The position numbers and the translations under genes are program-made. 44,138 nucleotides of DNA from Hondaea fermentalgiana (taxonomy: Eukaryota; Sar; Bigyra; Thraustochytrida; Thraustochytriidae): the NCBI GenBank assembly GCA_014084085.1, contig NPFB01000017.1, forward strand, positions 8,616 through 52,753. The letters are read 5' to 3'. The notes beneath the pieces were generated by a model. It was not told where the DNA came from. It saw only the letters and a program-made list of their open reading frames with translations, and searched no databases. This document shows positions 1 to 7,567 of the stretch, in pieces; within the stretch, counting starts at the first letter, position 1; each line of letters opens with the position of its first letter.

Positions 1-1
1 C

Positions 2-571
2 GGCGCCGCCGCGAACGCCGGCGCGAGCAGGGCCCTGAGCAGCCTCAGCGGCGGCGACGCGGGCGAGGCTCCAGCTGCTGCGAAAGCGCTCCCGGAGTGG
101 AAGGCCCGCGTGATCTCCAAGACGAGGGAGGCCGTGGCCGCGCGAAGGGCCGCCGAGGAGGCCCGCATCGCGGAGTCGCGCACGAGCGTTGTAGAGCATC
201 CCGTGGTGCTCCCGTTCAGGGACCCGGCAGCGCCCAGCAAATTCGCCGTCGTGGCCCTCTCCGGGACGCAGTACAAGGTCGTCGAGGACGACCTCATCGT
301 GTGCAACCTCATCGAGGGCGCCGAGGTTGGCAAGGAGTATGTTATTGATGAAGTCTTGCTTGTTGGTGGCCTCGACAAGACCGTCATTGGCCGGCCCGTC
401 ATCAAGGGCGCCACCGTGACGGCCGTTGTGGAGGAAATCACGCGAGACAAGAAGATCCTCATTATGAAAAGGCGCACCAAGAATCACAAGAGTCGCCGGA
501 CCAAGGGCTTTCGCCGGGATGTTACCTTTTTGCGCATCTCTAGTATAGACTATGACTTGAAACAAATTTGA
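2..571 (+). CDS. MRPL21: Mitochondrial large-subunit ribosomal protein bL21m (5' end outside window)
   Basis: Structural protein of the large subunit of the mitochondrial (or organellar) ribosome. The frame is open from base 2, so the start and probably a targeting presequence lie upstream of the window; an internal GTG at 110 is not a credible start. The visible part has an Ala/Arg/Glu-rich helical leader, then the L21 fold beginning with FAVVALSGTQYKV (family form FAVVxxGGKQYKV), an acidic loop, GRPVIKGATVTAVV, and the basic end KRRTKNHKSRRTKGFRRDVT typical of L21. The final codons (SSIDYDLKQI) lie in a 53-bp segment that recurs at 803-855. The family assignment is firm; mitochondrial rather than plastid location is inferred. 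Confidence 0.9.
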   Translation, partial: GAAANAGASRALSSLSGGDAGEAPAAAKALPEWKARVISKTREAVAARRAAEEARIAESRTSVVEHPVVLPFRDPAAPSKFAVVALSGTQYKVVEDDLIVCNLIEGAEVGKEYVIDEVLLVGGLDKTVIGRPVIKGATVTAVVEEITRDKKILIMKRRTKNHKSRRTKGFRRDVTFLRISSIDYDLKQI

Positions 572-856
572 GGCATGAGTGAGCGCAACTCTTTTCTAAG
601 CATTTGGTGGATGGCTTGAAATAAAGTTCCCAAGGCGTGAGCGAGCGCAGCCCATCTTCAGACTTTAGAACATGACTTGCAACAGATGACTTGCAACAGA
701 TCTGTTGGGGCAGAACTGATAAATAGATCTAACGCGTCTCAAGACTCTATAAAATGGCCCGGAACAAATTTATTGAGACGCCGGAGAGCACACAGCGTAT
801 CTATCTCTAGTATAGACTATGACTTGAAACATAGTTGAGGCACAAGTGAGCGCAAA
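536..856. repeat. Decayed tandem copies of the bL21m 3' end
   Basis: A 53-bp segment covering the last bL21m codons and stop (536-588) recurs at 803-855 with 49 of 53 bases identical by eye. A diverged partial copy lies at 611-650 (cttgaaa...aaggcgtgag...gagcgcag), and two short pieces, atgacttgcaacag-like, at about 671-700. The distal copy still reads ISSIDYDLKHS and a stop on the + strand. On the - strand it supplies the last twelve codons and stop of LpxC. The array fills the space between the two convergent genes. Confidence 0.85.
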
Positions 857-1788
857 AATTCATTGCTCGCTGCGTGGCCAGGCGCGCGCACAGAAAGTAC
901 CCCATCTAAAGCCCCGTATTGCGCCGTCAACACGGAGAGATCGCCCAAGCAGTCCAACAGCTTGTGCCACGCCCACTCGGCATCCATGCGAAGGCCCGTT
1001 TCATTCACTGTCGCAGCGCTTCCATCGCCCATAAACACAACTGAATTGGATAGAGATCCACCGCGAGCGAGGCCCATTGCTCGCATCGCGTCAACGTCTT
1101 CTTGAAAGCAGAATGTGCGCGCCGGGGCCACCTTTTCAATGAAATCCCGCGAGGGACCACTTGTTCCTGCTTCATATGTGTGCAGAATAGAGGCAATCTG
1201 GGGCCCCGGTAGTCTTCCGCCAAAGGAGTCTACCTCAACGTGCACCTCAAGCTGTGGAAGACCCGCTGTACCTGGCCTTTCGCCGAATTTCCAAGGTCGC
1301 AGCTCGTACCGGCGTTGTTGCGAGGCCAACAGGTCAAGCACTACAGGTTCTTTCACGGACACCACCGGCAGCGCTACGGGAGCTTCACCTTCTGTTGCGC
1401 CGTCAAAGGGGGCCACTTCACCCTGGAGAGCCTCTACAAAGTCGGCGCACGAGCCATCTAGAATCGGGACTTCTGGCCCGTTTACTACGATGGTGGCGTC
1501 GCTAACGCCGCATCCAAAGAGCGCCGCCAGGAGGTGCTCGACGGTACGCACGGAGCCTTCTTCTGCGCATTCGACCTCGGTGCAAAGTGGCGTCTGCCGC
1601 ACGGCGAGAGGCCCTAGAGCATGACGTCGCCTTGAGGACAGCACTTTCCCACCGACAACGAATCCAATGCCTTCTCCAGCCTGCGCAGGTTCCACGCGAA
1701 CCCCGCACAGCGTCCCGGCGTGCAGACCAATGCCTTCGAAGCTCACGCCACGTCTCACCGTCGCGCGAACGGCCGCATGAGCAGCCAT
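817..1788 (-). CDS. lpxC: LpxC: UDP-3-O-acyl-N-acetylglucosamine deacetylase
   Basis: Zinc deacetylase that in bacteria commits UDP-acyl-GlcNAc to lipid A synthesis; plants and some algae carry nuclear copies acting in mitochondria. The 323-aa length fits the family (about 300-330). The LpxC signatures are present: GIGLHAG near the start, TVEHLLAALFGCGVSDATI (catalytic Glu and zinc His), PEVPILDGS, ARTFCF, GGSLSNSVV, HKLLDCLGDL (zinc His and Asp) and GHAASNEF (active-site His). All metal and catalytic residues I can place are kept. The ATG at 1788 is the only start; an in-frame stop lies just upstream (complement of 1828-1830), so there is little room for a presequence unless an intron exists. 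The C-terminal LRSLVPQLCFKS is encoded by the duplicated bL21m 3' segment. bL21m converges on it. Confidence 0.92.
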   Translation of the reverse strand: MAAHAAVRATVRRGVSFEGIGLHAGTLCGVRVEPAQAGEGIGFVVGGKVLSSRRRHALGPLAVRQTPLCTEVECAEEGSVRTVEHLLAALFGCGVSDATIVVNGPEVPILDGSCADFVEALQGEVAPFDGATEGEAPVALPVVSVKEPVVLDLLASQQRRYELRPWKFGERPGTAGLPQLEVHVEVDSFGGRLPGPQIASILHTYEAGTSGPSRDFIEKVAPARTFCFQEDVDAMRAMGLARGGSLSNSVVFMGDGSAATVNETGLRMDAEWAWHKLLDCLGDLSVLTAQYGALDGVLSVRAPGHAASNEFLRSLVPQLCFKS

Positions 1789-1998
1789 CTCTTGTTGGCG
1801 CTCAGACTTTTGTGCGTTTGCATCTATCTACTACGAGTGCGACTCGGACGCTGCTTGCTCGACTTTTGTTGAACAAGAAGTAAGCTGAGAACGAGATATC
1901 GTAAACAAAGTCCGTGGTCGCCGGGCCAATTCCTCCGAGACTCTGGCGGGGAGGTGCAAGCTTCGGTTAAGAGTTCAAAGTCTCAAGACGAGACCACC

Positions 1999-2033
1999 AC
2001 CAACAACAACAACAACAACAGCAACAGCAACAA
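1999..2033. repeat. (CAA)n simple repeat
   Basis: Run of CAA triplets with a few CAG interruptions, just outside the 3' end of the VPS35L-like gene and upstream of LpxC (divergent/tandem gap 1789-2056). No other feature is seen in this 268-bp gap. Confidence 0.8.
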
Positions 2034-2056
2034 AAACTACAACCATGGCACTATTC

Positions 2057-5014
2057 CTATACTACGAGCATAGCACGAAGGCGCTCGAGGCGAGGCCCTG
2101 CTGCATGCACATTGTCCTGCAGCTCTGAGAGCAGGCGTGCAAGGGCCTTACGCTGCTCATCTTCCAGCGCGAAATGACTCGTCAAAACGTCCAAAAGCGT
2201 CCAGACCAGACGTCCAAAGGCATGCAGAACCTCTGCCTCAGCGGGTCTCGCGCCGGCGCAGGCCTGGCGCAGGGGCGCGAGATCTTCATGGTAGACGTCG
2301 CTGAGTATCTCACCCATGAGCTCGCCGATCGTGCCGCGTGAAAGCCCGCCGTCCTGGCCTAAAGCTACCAGGACCTGAACGACTGCCACACGGGCGAGAC
2401 CACGCGCGCCCAAAGACGCGTCCCAGGAACCAAGGTGCAGATTATCGCAGACTTTGCGCACAAAGTAAAGAGGCTCCTCAAGCATAGTCGGCACTCCTGC
2501 GATACCACCAAGAAAGGCTCGCACGCACTCGAGACGACTTTCATCTGGCGTAATTTCGTTCCACACTCCCAGGGCTTGCTCGAGATGGGCGTCCATTTGC
2601 GGTAAGACTCCTCGCGCCAGCGCAACGCGAGCGCAGTGCAACGAAAGTGCAAAACGACGCGCAGGAGATTCGAGCGATGGGATTGTAATGTGGCAGAATG
2701 CGAGACATGACTTCACAAACGGTTCCTCGCGAGCTTTCGGTCGGCTTAATATCGCGCCGCGTGCGCGTCCGGCACATAGCGCAAGTTGGGCAACGCGATG
2801 CACGATGCGTTCGAGAGCGCATTCTAGATTTGGAAAAGACGCACGACAGTCTCCCAGAATCTGAAAGAGCTGGTCTCGGTCTCGAGCTCTTGCAAGCTCA
2901 ATGCAGTCTAGGAAGTGACAGACAAGCTGTCCAGTGTGCCGTCTCTCGGCGTCGCCTGCAAGCGCATCAATGGCATCGTGCAAATCCCGAGCGACGGTCA
3001 GTGCCGTGTGAATCACTACGGGGTCCGATGTCGGGGCGAGCCGAGCGAGAAGGATTTTCTCAAGCGAGGTCTTGCGTGAGCTCTGAATCATTTCCAGAGT
3101 CTCCATCACGTTCTCGTTCGCGAGACACGCGTTGCTTGGCTCCGTTTCATCTCCACAAAACAGCATACAGAGACGCTCCATTTGAGGCTCTACGCGCTCA
3201 AGCGTCCCATGCACGTCGAAATCTTGACGTAGGCGCTGCATCACACCCCGCACGGTCTCCGTGTAATATTCGCCTTCTTGTCCTTGAGCTTGGGCGAGTT
3301 CGACAAGTGCAACTGCGCAGTCTGCAAAAGTCTCCATCTCTTGAAGCTGGGACACCTCTAGACGAAGTCGCGCAAAGAGCGCAAGCTTGTTATTGTTGGT
3401 GGCGGCGATGTTGTTGATAGTGACAGAGGATGAGGTTCCTCCTGTACTTATTGCACCTTGAGGAACCTTTTGAAATGCGCAGAGCCCATCCATAATCCGC
3501 GCAAGCACGCCGCCACGCGTGCGCTCGTCCCAATCCCTCGTCTCAATAAGATCGAGTAGGGCTTGTGCACGAGGGACAAAAATATGTGGTGCAAACCCAG
3601 CGAGCAGCGCGCGCAACCCAATGCCCCAGGCAGCGATGCAGCGCTCAAAGACGAGATCGAAGTGACGCTCTTCTGCATCACGACCGAACGTCCGAACCAC
3701 CCACTCTGCAGCTGGCGCGTGCACTGCCTCAAAGGAGGCTGCATTCATGCCGTGAAAAGTCCACACTTTGGCGCCCTGACGCTCGCGGAAGTCCTCCGAG
3801 CACTGCATATAGTCAAAAAGAGACGCGAGCACAATATCCCGCCACGTTTCGCGGTGTTTACACGTCGTTCGGTTTGCAAAGAGCACGTCACCGTTGCGCA
3901 CAAAGTACGCCCGGCAGTACAGACCTGCAAGTGGGCTTCCGATACCGCGGATTGACTTGCGAATGTGATGAAGAAACTCGAATAAACTCGGGTCGTTTTT
4001 CTCCTCGCCGCTCGGATCTCTCTCGTGCTGCAAATCATAGCAAGGGAGAAGCGCAATCTGAACGTACAATCTCGGCAAAAGTTCGCGAATATTAGCCGCT
4101 TTAGCGAACCAGTGCCGGCACGCATCGAGGGCGCTCAATTGGCCCGCGACTACATTCTGGGGACGCCCGCCTTCGTGGTCTGAGTCCTTTGACTGAAGGC
4201 GGCGCAACCGATCTAACACAAGTTCACCGAACTCATCGAGTACCTCGACGACATGGGCCCAGAGAAATGGGTGTTGTTGCGGGGCAGAAAAGTCGGAGAG
4301 CAGCTTGGTAGCGTGGATGATAATCCGCAGCGCTTGTGTCCGTTCACCGCGCCTCCATGCGCGCCTCAGTAGAGCTCGCAGTTTTACGATGCGGTCAATG
4401 CACTCCTTTTTGGTCAAGCTCACAAACCCGTCTTCAGAAAACAACCCCGGGACGGAGGCAGGCGCGCGCCGTTGCTCTGTCTCCAGAATGCGCGATTTGG
4501 ACTGTAGGTGATCGAGCCGGAGGCGTGCCTTCGAGAGCGACACAGCTGCTTTCCGTGGATCGTGGCCTCGATTGTTTGGGCTTGATAGCGAGGCTGGCAT
4601 CAGATGACCCCCGCGCACCCGGACATTTCCCAATGGTGCCAGCTCTCTGGCACATTTTTCCAAGAGTCGACGCCATAGAAAAGACTGCGACGAGGGTGAA
4701 CTTCCGTTTGGCATGGATCTTGATGTAGTTCCAGAGTTTGCTGTCACAGTGAGCCCGCGATTGCTGATGACACTCGTTGCAGATGTTGGCTTGGACAACT
4801 TTGGCCTTGACAGCGGGTCTTCGCCACTGCTCTCAGTTCTTGATCGAGGATAGGCCTGAAGCGCTCTGAGAGGATGATCTCGCGTTGTTTCGCGGACCGC
4901 CTCCCTCGACTCGCTCTTTTCCTGCTCCGGGCCACACTCTCCGTCGTGTTGTCTTGCTTTGAGCGTCCACGAGGCCTCGCGCGCCCAAACGTCGTCACGG
5001 TCGGTCTCCGCCAT
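2057..5014 (-). CDS. VPS35L: VPS35L-like Retriever complex subunit (C16orf62 family)
   Basis: Retriever (VPS35L-VPS26C-VPS29) recycles membrane cargo from endosomes to the cell surface together with the CCC and WASH complexes. The 985-aa length matches animal VPS35L (about 960). An N-terminal disordered Ser/Arg-rich region (about 1-200) precedes an all-helical solenoid. Family-like stretches include WAHVVEVLDEFGELVLDRL, CRHWFAKAANIRELLPRLYV, IRKSIRGIGSPLAGLYCRAY (human form [20 protein letters not shown]), TVARDLHDAID and FVKSCLAFCHITIPSLESPA (human CVAYCFITIPSLAG). The start is an ATG at 5014. The gene diverges from the SH3/VCA membrane protein across a 645-bp intergenic region. Identification rests on remembered family motifs over several hundred residues and is strong. 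Confidence 0.88.
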   Translation of the reverse strand: MAETDRDDVWAREASWTLKARQHDGECGPEQEKSESREAVRETTRDHPLRALQAYPRSRTESSGEDPLSRPKLSKPTSATSVISNRGLTVTANSGTTSRSMPNGSSPSSQSFLWRRLLEKCARELAPLGNVRVRGGHLMPASLSSPNNRGHDPRKAAVSLSKARLRLDHLQSKSRILETEQRRAPASVPGLFSEDGFVSLTKKECIDRIVKLRALLRRAWRRGERTQALRIIIHATKLLSDFSAPQQHPFLWAHVVEVLDEFGELVLDRLRRLQSKDSDHEGGRPQNVVAGQLSALDACRHWFAKAANIRELLPRLYVQIALLPCYDLQHERDPSGEEKNDPSLFEFLHHIRKSIRGIGSPLAGLYCRAYFVRNGDVLFANRTTCKHRETWRDIVLASLFDYMQCSEDFRERQGAKVWTFHGMNAASFEAVHAPAAEWVVRTFGRDAEERHFDLVFERCIAAWGIGLRALLAGFAPHIFVPRAQALLDLIETRDWDERTRGGVLARIMDGLCAFQKVPQGAISTGGTSSSVTINNIAATNNNKLALFARLRLEVSQLQEMETFADCAVALVELAQAQGQEGEYYTETVRGVMQRLRQDFDVHGTLERVEPQMERLCMLFCGDETEPSNACLANENVMETLEMIQSSRKTSLEKILLARLAPTSDPVVIHTALTVARDLHDAIDALAGDAERRHTGQLVCHFLDCIELARARDRDQLFQILGDCRASFPNLECALERIVHRVAQLALCAGRARGAILSRPKAREEPFVKSCLAFCHITIPSLESPARRFALSLHCARVALARGVLPQMDAHLEQALGVWNEITPDESRLECVRAFLGGIAGVPTMLEEPLYFVRKVCDNLHLGSWDASLGARGLARVAVVQVLVALGQDGGLSRGTIGELMGEILSDVYHEDLAPLRQACAGARPAEAEVLHAFGRLVWTLLDVLTSHFALEDEQRKALARLLSELQDNVHAAGPRLERLRAMLVV

Positions 5015-5659
5015 CGTCGTCCTCCTCGACTAGATCTCTCAAGTTTTTTTTCTACGTGGACGAATACGTCCACCGCGTCGCCATTCCACTCACGAGCTAT
5101 ACTTGACTGGCCAGCTAGCTCGCTATCCTAGCTGGCTAGCTAGCTACTTGCTAGCTAGCGAGCTCGCGTACGAGAGCGCGGCCCTCTGCCAAAGAGTGTT
5201 TGGGGCGCAGGAGAATGGTTGCGGTCAGATGGCCGCCAGCCCGCCCAGTCAACTTGAAGTCTCTTCCCACCCAGATCTTTATTTTTTTTCTGAGTCTCGC
5301 GATTGCCCATCTCGACCGGTAAAGACCTTCGACAAGGGTCCGGCTTGACTTCCACGGTGGCTTGCTTGCTTGTATGAGACCGCGAGACGGAGGGAGCCTC
5401 GCGAGTTCCAGGCGAGAGAGAGGATTTGGGTTGAGGCGCAGCGCCACGCACGCAACGCAGGCAGGCCCAGACCAGACCCGAAACGAATCAGCCGCGATTG
5501 ATCGAACGGACGGGGGGAGTGGCGGGCGAGCGCATCGACCACTTCGCGCGGCGGAACGCGAAGCGCGCCGTCGAAAGAAGGGAGAGGCGAAGGCGAAACA
5601 AGGAACAGGCGACAGTCACTGGCGTGAGTGAGCGAGGACGCAAGCGAGGGAGGAGAGTA
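5015..5659. promoter_or_regulatory. Shared divergent upstream region of VPS35L-like and SH3/VCA genes
   Basis: The 645-bp interval between two divergent ATGs must hold both promoters and 5' leaders. It contains a dense cluster of ctag/agct words at about 5104-5168 with several self-complementary stretches. A downstream frame starting at a TTG at 5498 reads Arg-rich leader sequence and was not accepted as coding. No clear TATA element was found on either strand. Confidence 0.5.
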
Positions 5660-7291
5660 ATGGCCGGGGTCGCGTGGAAAGAGGTCGAGCCCTTCGTGGG
5701 CCTCGTCGCGGCGACCGTCTTCTGCGGCTCATTCCACGCCCTGACGCGCCAAGAGGATGCCAGGGACGCCAGCTCTTCCTCCAAGACCAGGAAGCTGGGC
5801 TGGCCCAAAGATGTGCTCGAGCGCAAGCGCAAGGTTCTTGCCGCCGTCACCCTTGGCCTCGTCCTCGGTTTTGCAGTGCTGTGCGGCTTGCTCGTGCTCG
5901 TCAAGTTTCCAGCCAAGCTACAGACAACACACCCAAAGGTGGCTGAAGAAAAGAGAGTTGCACGAGAAATGTGCGAGCACTTTATGCAAGACATGGATAT
6001 TGTAAACGCCGAGGTGTGGATCAGGAACCACACTGTCAGCCGAACGCTTGCTCAGGACTTTGCCGCAAAACAGCGCAAGTCCATCGATCGGGCTCTTCGC
6101 CCAATCGTCAACCAAGTCTTCTTTCGTATGGGCGCAATGTGTGCGGTCCTGCCCATCATTCTTGTCCTCGGTGCCCAGGTCCTCTGCCACGTCGCAAAAT
6201 GGCGCACCCCCAAGTGGTTCCCCAGTGCTGCTGACACAAGCTTTGTCCTCCTCCCCGTCGTACAAATGGCGTGCGCTTACACTTGGGCCGTCGCCGTGTG
6301 CTTTCACTTTTGGCTCCGCGAGCGCCAGGTGACAAATTGCATGTTGCTCTCAGGCCATTGGTACACAGCCTTGCACACTATTGTGGCCGCTGTAGCTACT
6401 GCACTTTGGTTACGTTTTGAATGCAATGGCGTCGATCACGACAAGTCTCCGGGAGAGCGCCGTTGGACATCATCCTCGTCCCCGCTGCCACTCTACTTCT
6501 TGGCCTGGATTGTGGCCTATGTGGCGCTGACTTCGCGCACATTGTCCACCTCGCAGCAGTTTCACCACGATTGGCAAGAGTCGGTCGAAGGAATCAAGTG
6601 CATGATCATGACACTGCCCATCACTGCTCTCGCAGCTTCCTTTGTGCTTTATGTCTCTACAGAACGCGCCCAGCTCGAATTTGTCGAAAACGGTCCGACC
6701 GACAAGGCCCACAGTACAGCGCATACAGAAACTGCGAAGCCCTTGGCCCCGCAGCAGTCCGCAGAGGTCGCTGCAGAGTTCACAAGCGAGGGGGAAGGCG
6801 AGCTCAGTGTCTCCCTTGGCACAATTGTCCGCGTCCTCGAGAGACCGGAAGCCGGCTGGGTCTTTGTGAAAAGAACCGATGGCTTGACAGGATATGTCCC
6901 GGAATCATTTCTCATCAAATCCTCAAAGGCTTTTGTCGAGAGCGCGTCAGCCTCTTCCGCTCCTTCTCAAGCATCGAGTTCACCATCCTCTTCTTCGTCT
7001 TCTTCAATCTCCACCGAGAAGACGCAACAAAAATCTCAGAAAAAATCTAGTACAGAGACTGCCTCAACTCCGACCAAAAAACAGCTTCCCAAACGCGACG
7101 TGCCCTTCCTCAAGGACATTCGCAATGGAACAAATCATCTGAAAAAGCATGTGAGCACAACCTCTGCGCAATCGAAGCAGAGCGCCGAACCCAGCGGAAC
7201 AGGTCTCATGGGTGCTCTTGCAGAGCGTCTTGCAGAACGCCGGGAGCATATCGACCCAACGGAAGAGTCTGCTGATTCCGAATGGAATTAG
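5660..7291 (+). CDS. Multi-pass membrane protein with SH3 domain and WASP-like VCA tail (putative Arp2/3 activator)
   Basis: 543 aa from the ATG at 5660. About seven hydrophobic segments are seen: roughly 11-28 (weak), 59-82, 155-178, 193-219, 235-252, 276-293 and 312-333. Residues 368-420 form an SH3 domain (EFTSEGEGELSVSLGTIV, then GWVFVKR, then GYVPESFL). A Ser/Thr/Lys-rich linker follows. The tail reads like the V-C-A module of WASP-family proteins: a WH2-like VPFLKDIRNGTNHLKKHV (481-498; family pattern LLxxIrxGxxLKKV with one extra residue), a connector-like GLMGALAERLAERREHI (515-531), and a short acidic end DPTEESADSEWN with the near-terminal Trp that contacts Arp2/3. This predicts an actin nucleation-promoting factor fixed in a membrane, with SH3 and tail in the cytosol. 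I know no named family with this order. The SH3 is clear, the VCA reading is probable, and the organelle is unknown. Confidence 0.75.
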   Translation: MAGVAWKEVEPFVGLVAATVFCGSFHALTRQEDARDASSSSKTRKLGWPKDVLERKRKVLAAVTLGLVLGFAVLCGLLVLVKFPAKLQTTHPKVAEEKRVAREMCEHFMQDMDIVNAEVWIRNHTVSRTLAQDFAAKQRKSIDRALRPIVNQVFFRMGAMCAVLPIILVLGAQVLCHVAKWRTPKWFPSAADTSFVLLPVVQMACAYTWAVAVCFHFWLRERQVTNCMLLSGHWYTALHTIVAAVATALWLRFECNGVDHDKSPGERRWTSSSSPLPLYFLAWIVAYVALTSRTLSTSQQFHHDWQESVEGIKCMIMTLPITALAASFVLYVSTERAQLEFVENGPTDKAHSTAHTETAKPLAPQQSAEVAAEFTSEGEGELSVSLGTIVRVLERPEAGWVFVKRTDGLTGYVPESFLIKSSKAFVESASASSAPSQASSSPSSSSSSSISTEKTQQKSQKKSSTETASTPTKKQLPKRDVPFLKDIRNGTNHLKKHVSTTSAQSKQSAEPSGTGLMGALAERLAERREHIDPTEESADSEWN

Positions 7292-7567
7292 GCGAATGAT
7301 CAGTCCTCCGGAATTACTTTCGCTTCTGGCTCTGCAAATCTTAGCACTTTTTGAAAGCTTCCAATCTATTTTATTCTCCTACGAATTGTATAGGTGTAGG
7401 CGTACCTCCACAAAGACACGCACGCACACGCGCACACATACACGATCAGAGTCAGGAGGATAAAAAGATATTTAGATCTAAGCTTGAGTTTGTCGTTGTT
7501 CACATTGGCAAGTTTAGTATTTCTCTCAAACTCCTTTTTAAAAACGATGGCATGTCGATGTGTTCGT
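7292..7567. other. Convergent gap between SH3/VCA gene and HYDIN-like gene
   Basis: 276 bp, AT-rich, with a cacgcacacgcgcacacatacac run at 7420-7442. No gene seen; it must hold both 3' ends. Confidence 0.4.

Noticed and set aside
5498..5659. 54-codon N-terminal extension of the SH3/VCA protein
   Set aside because: It begins at TTG and reads Arg-rich leader; the ATG at 5660 is followed at once by a plausible membrane protein.
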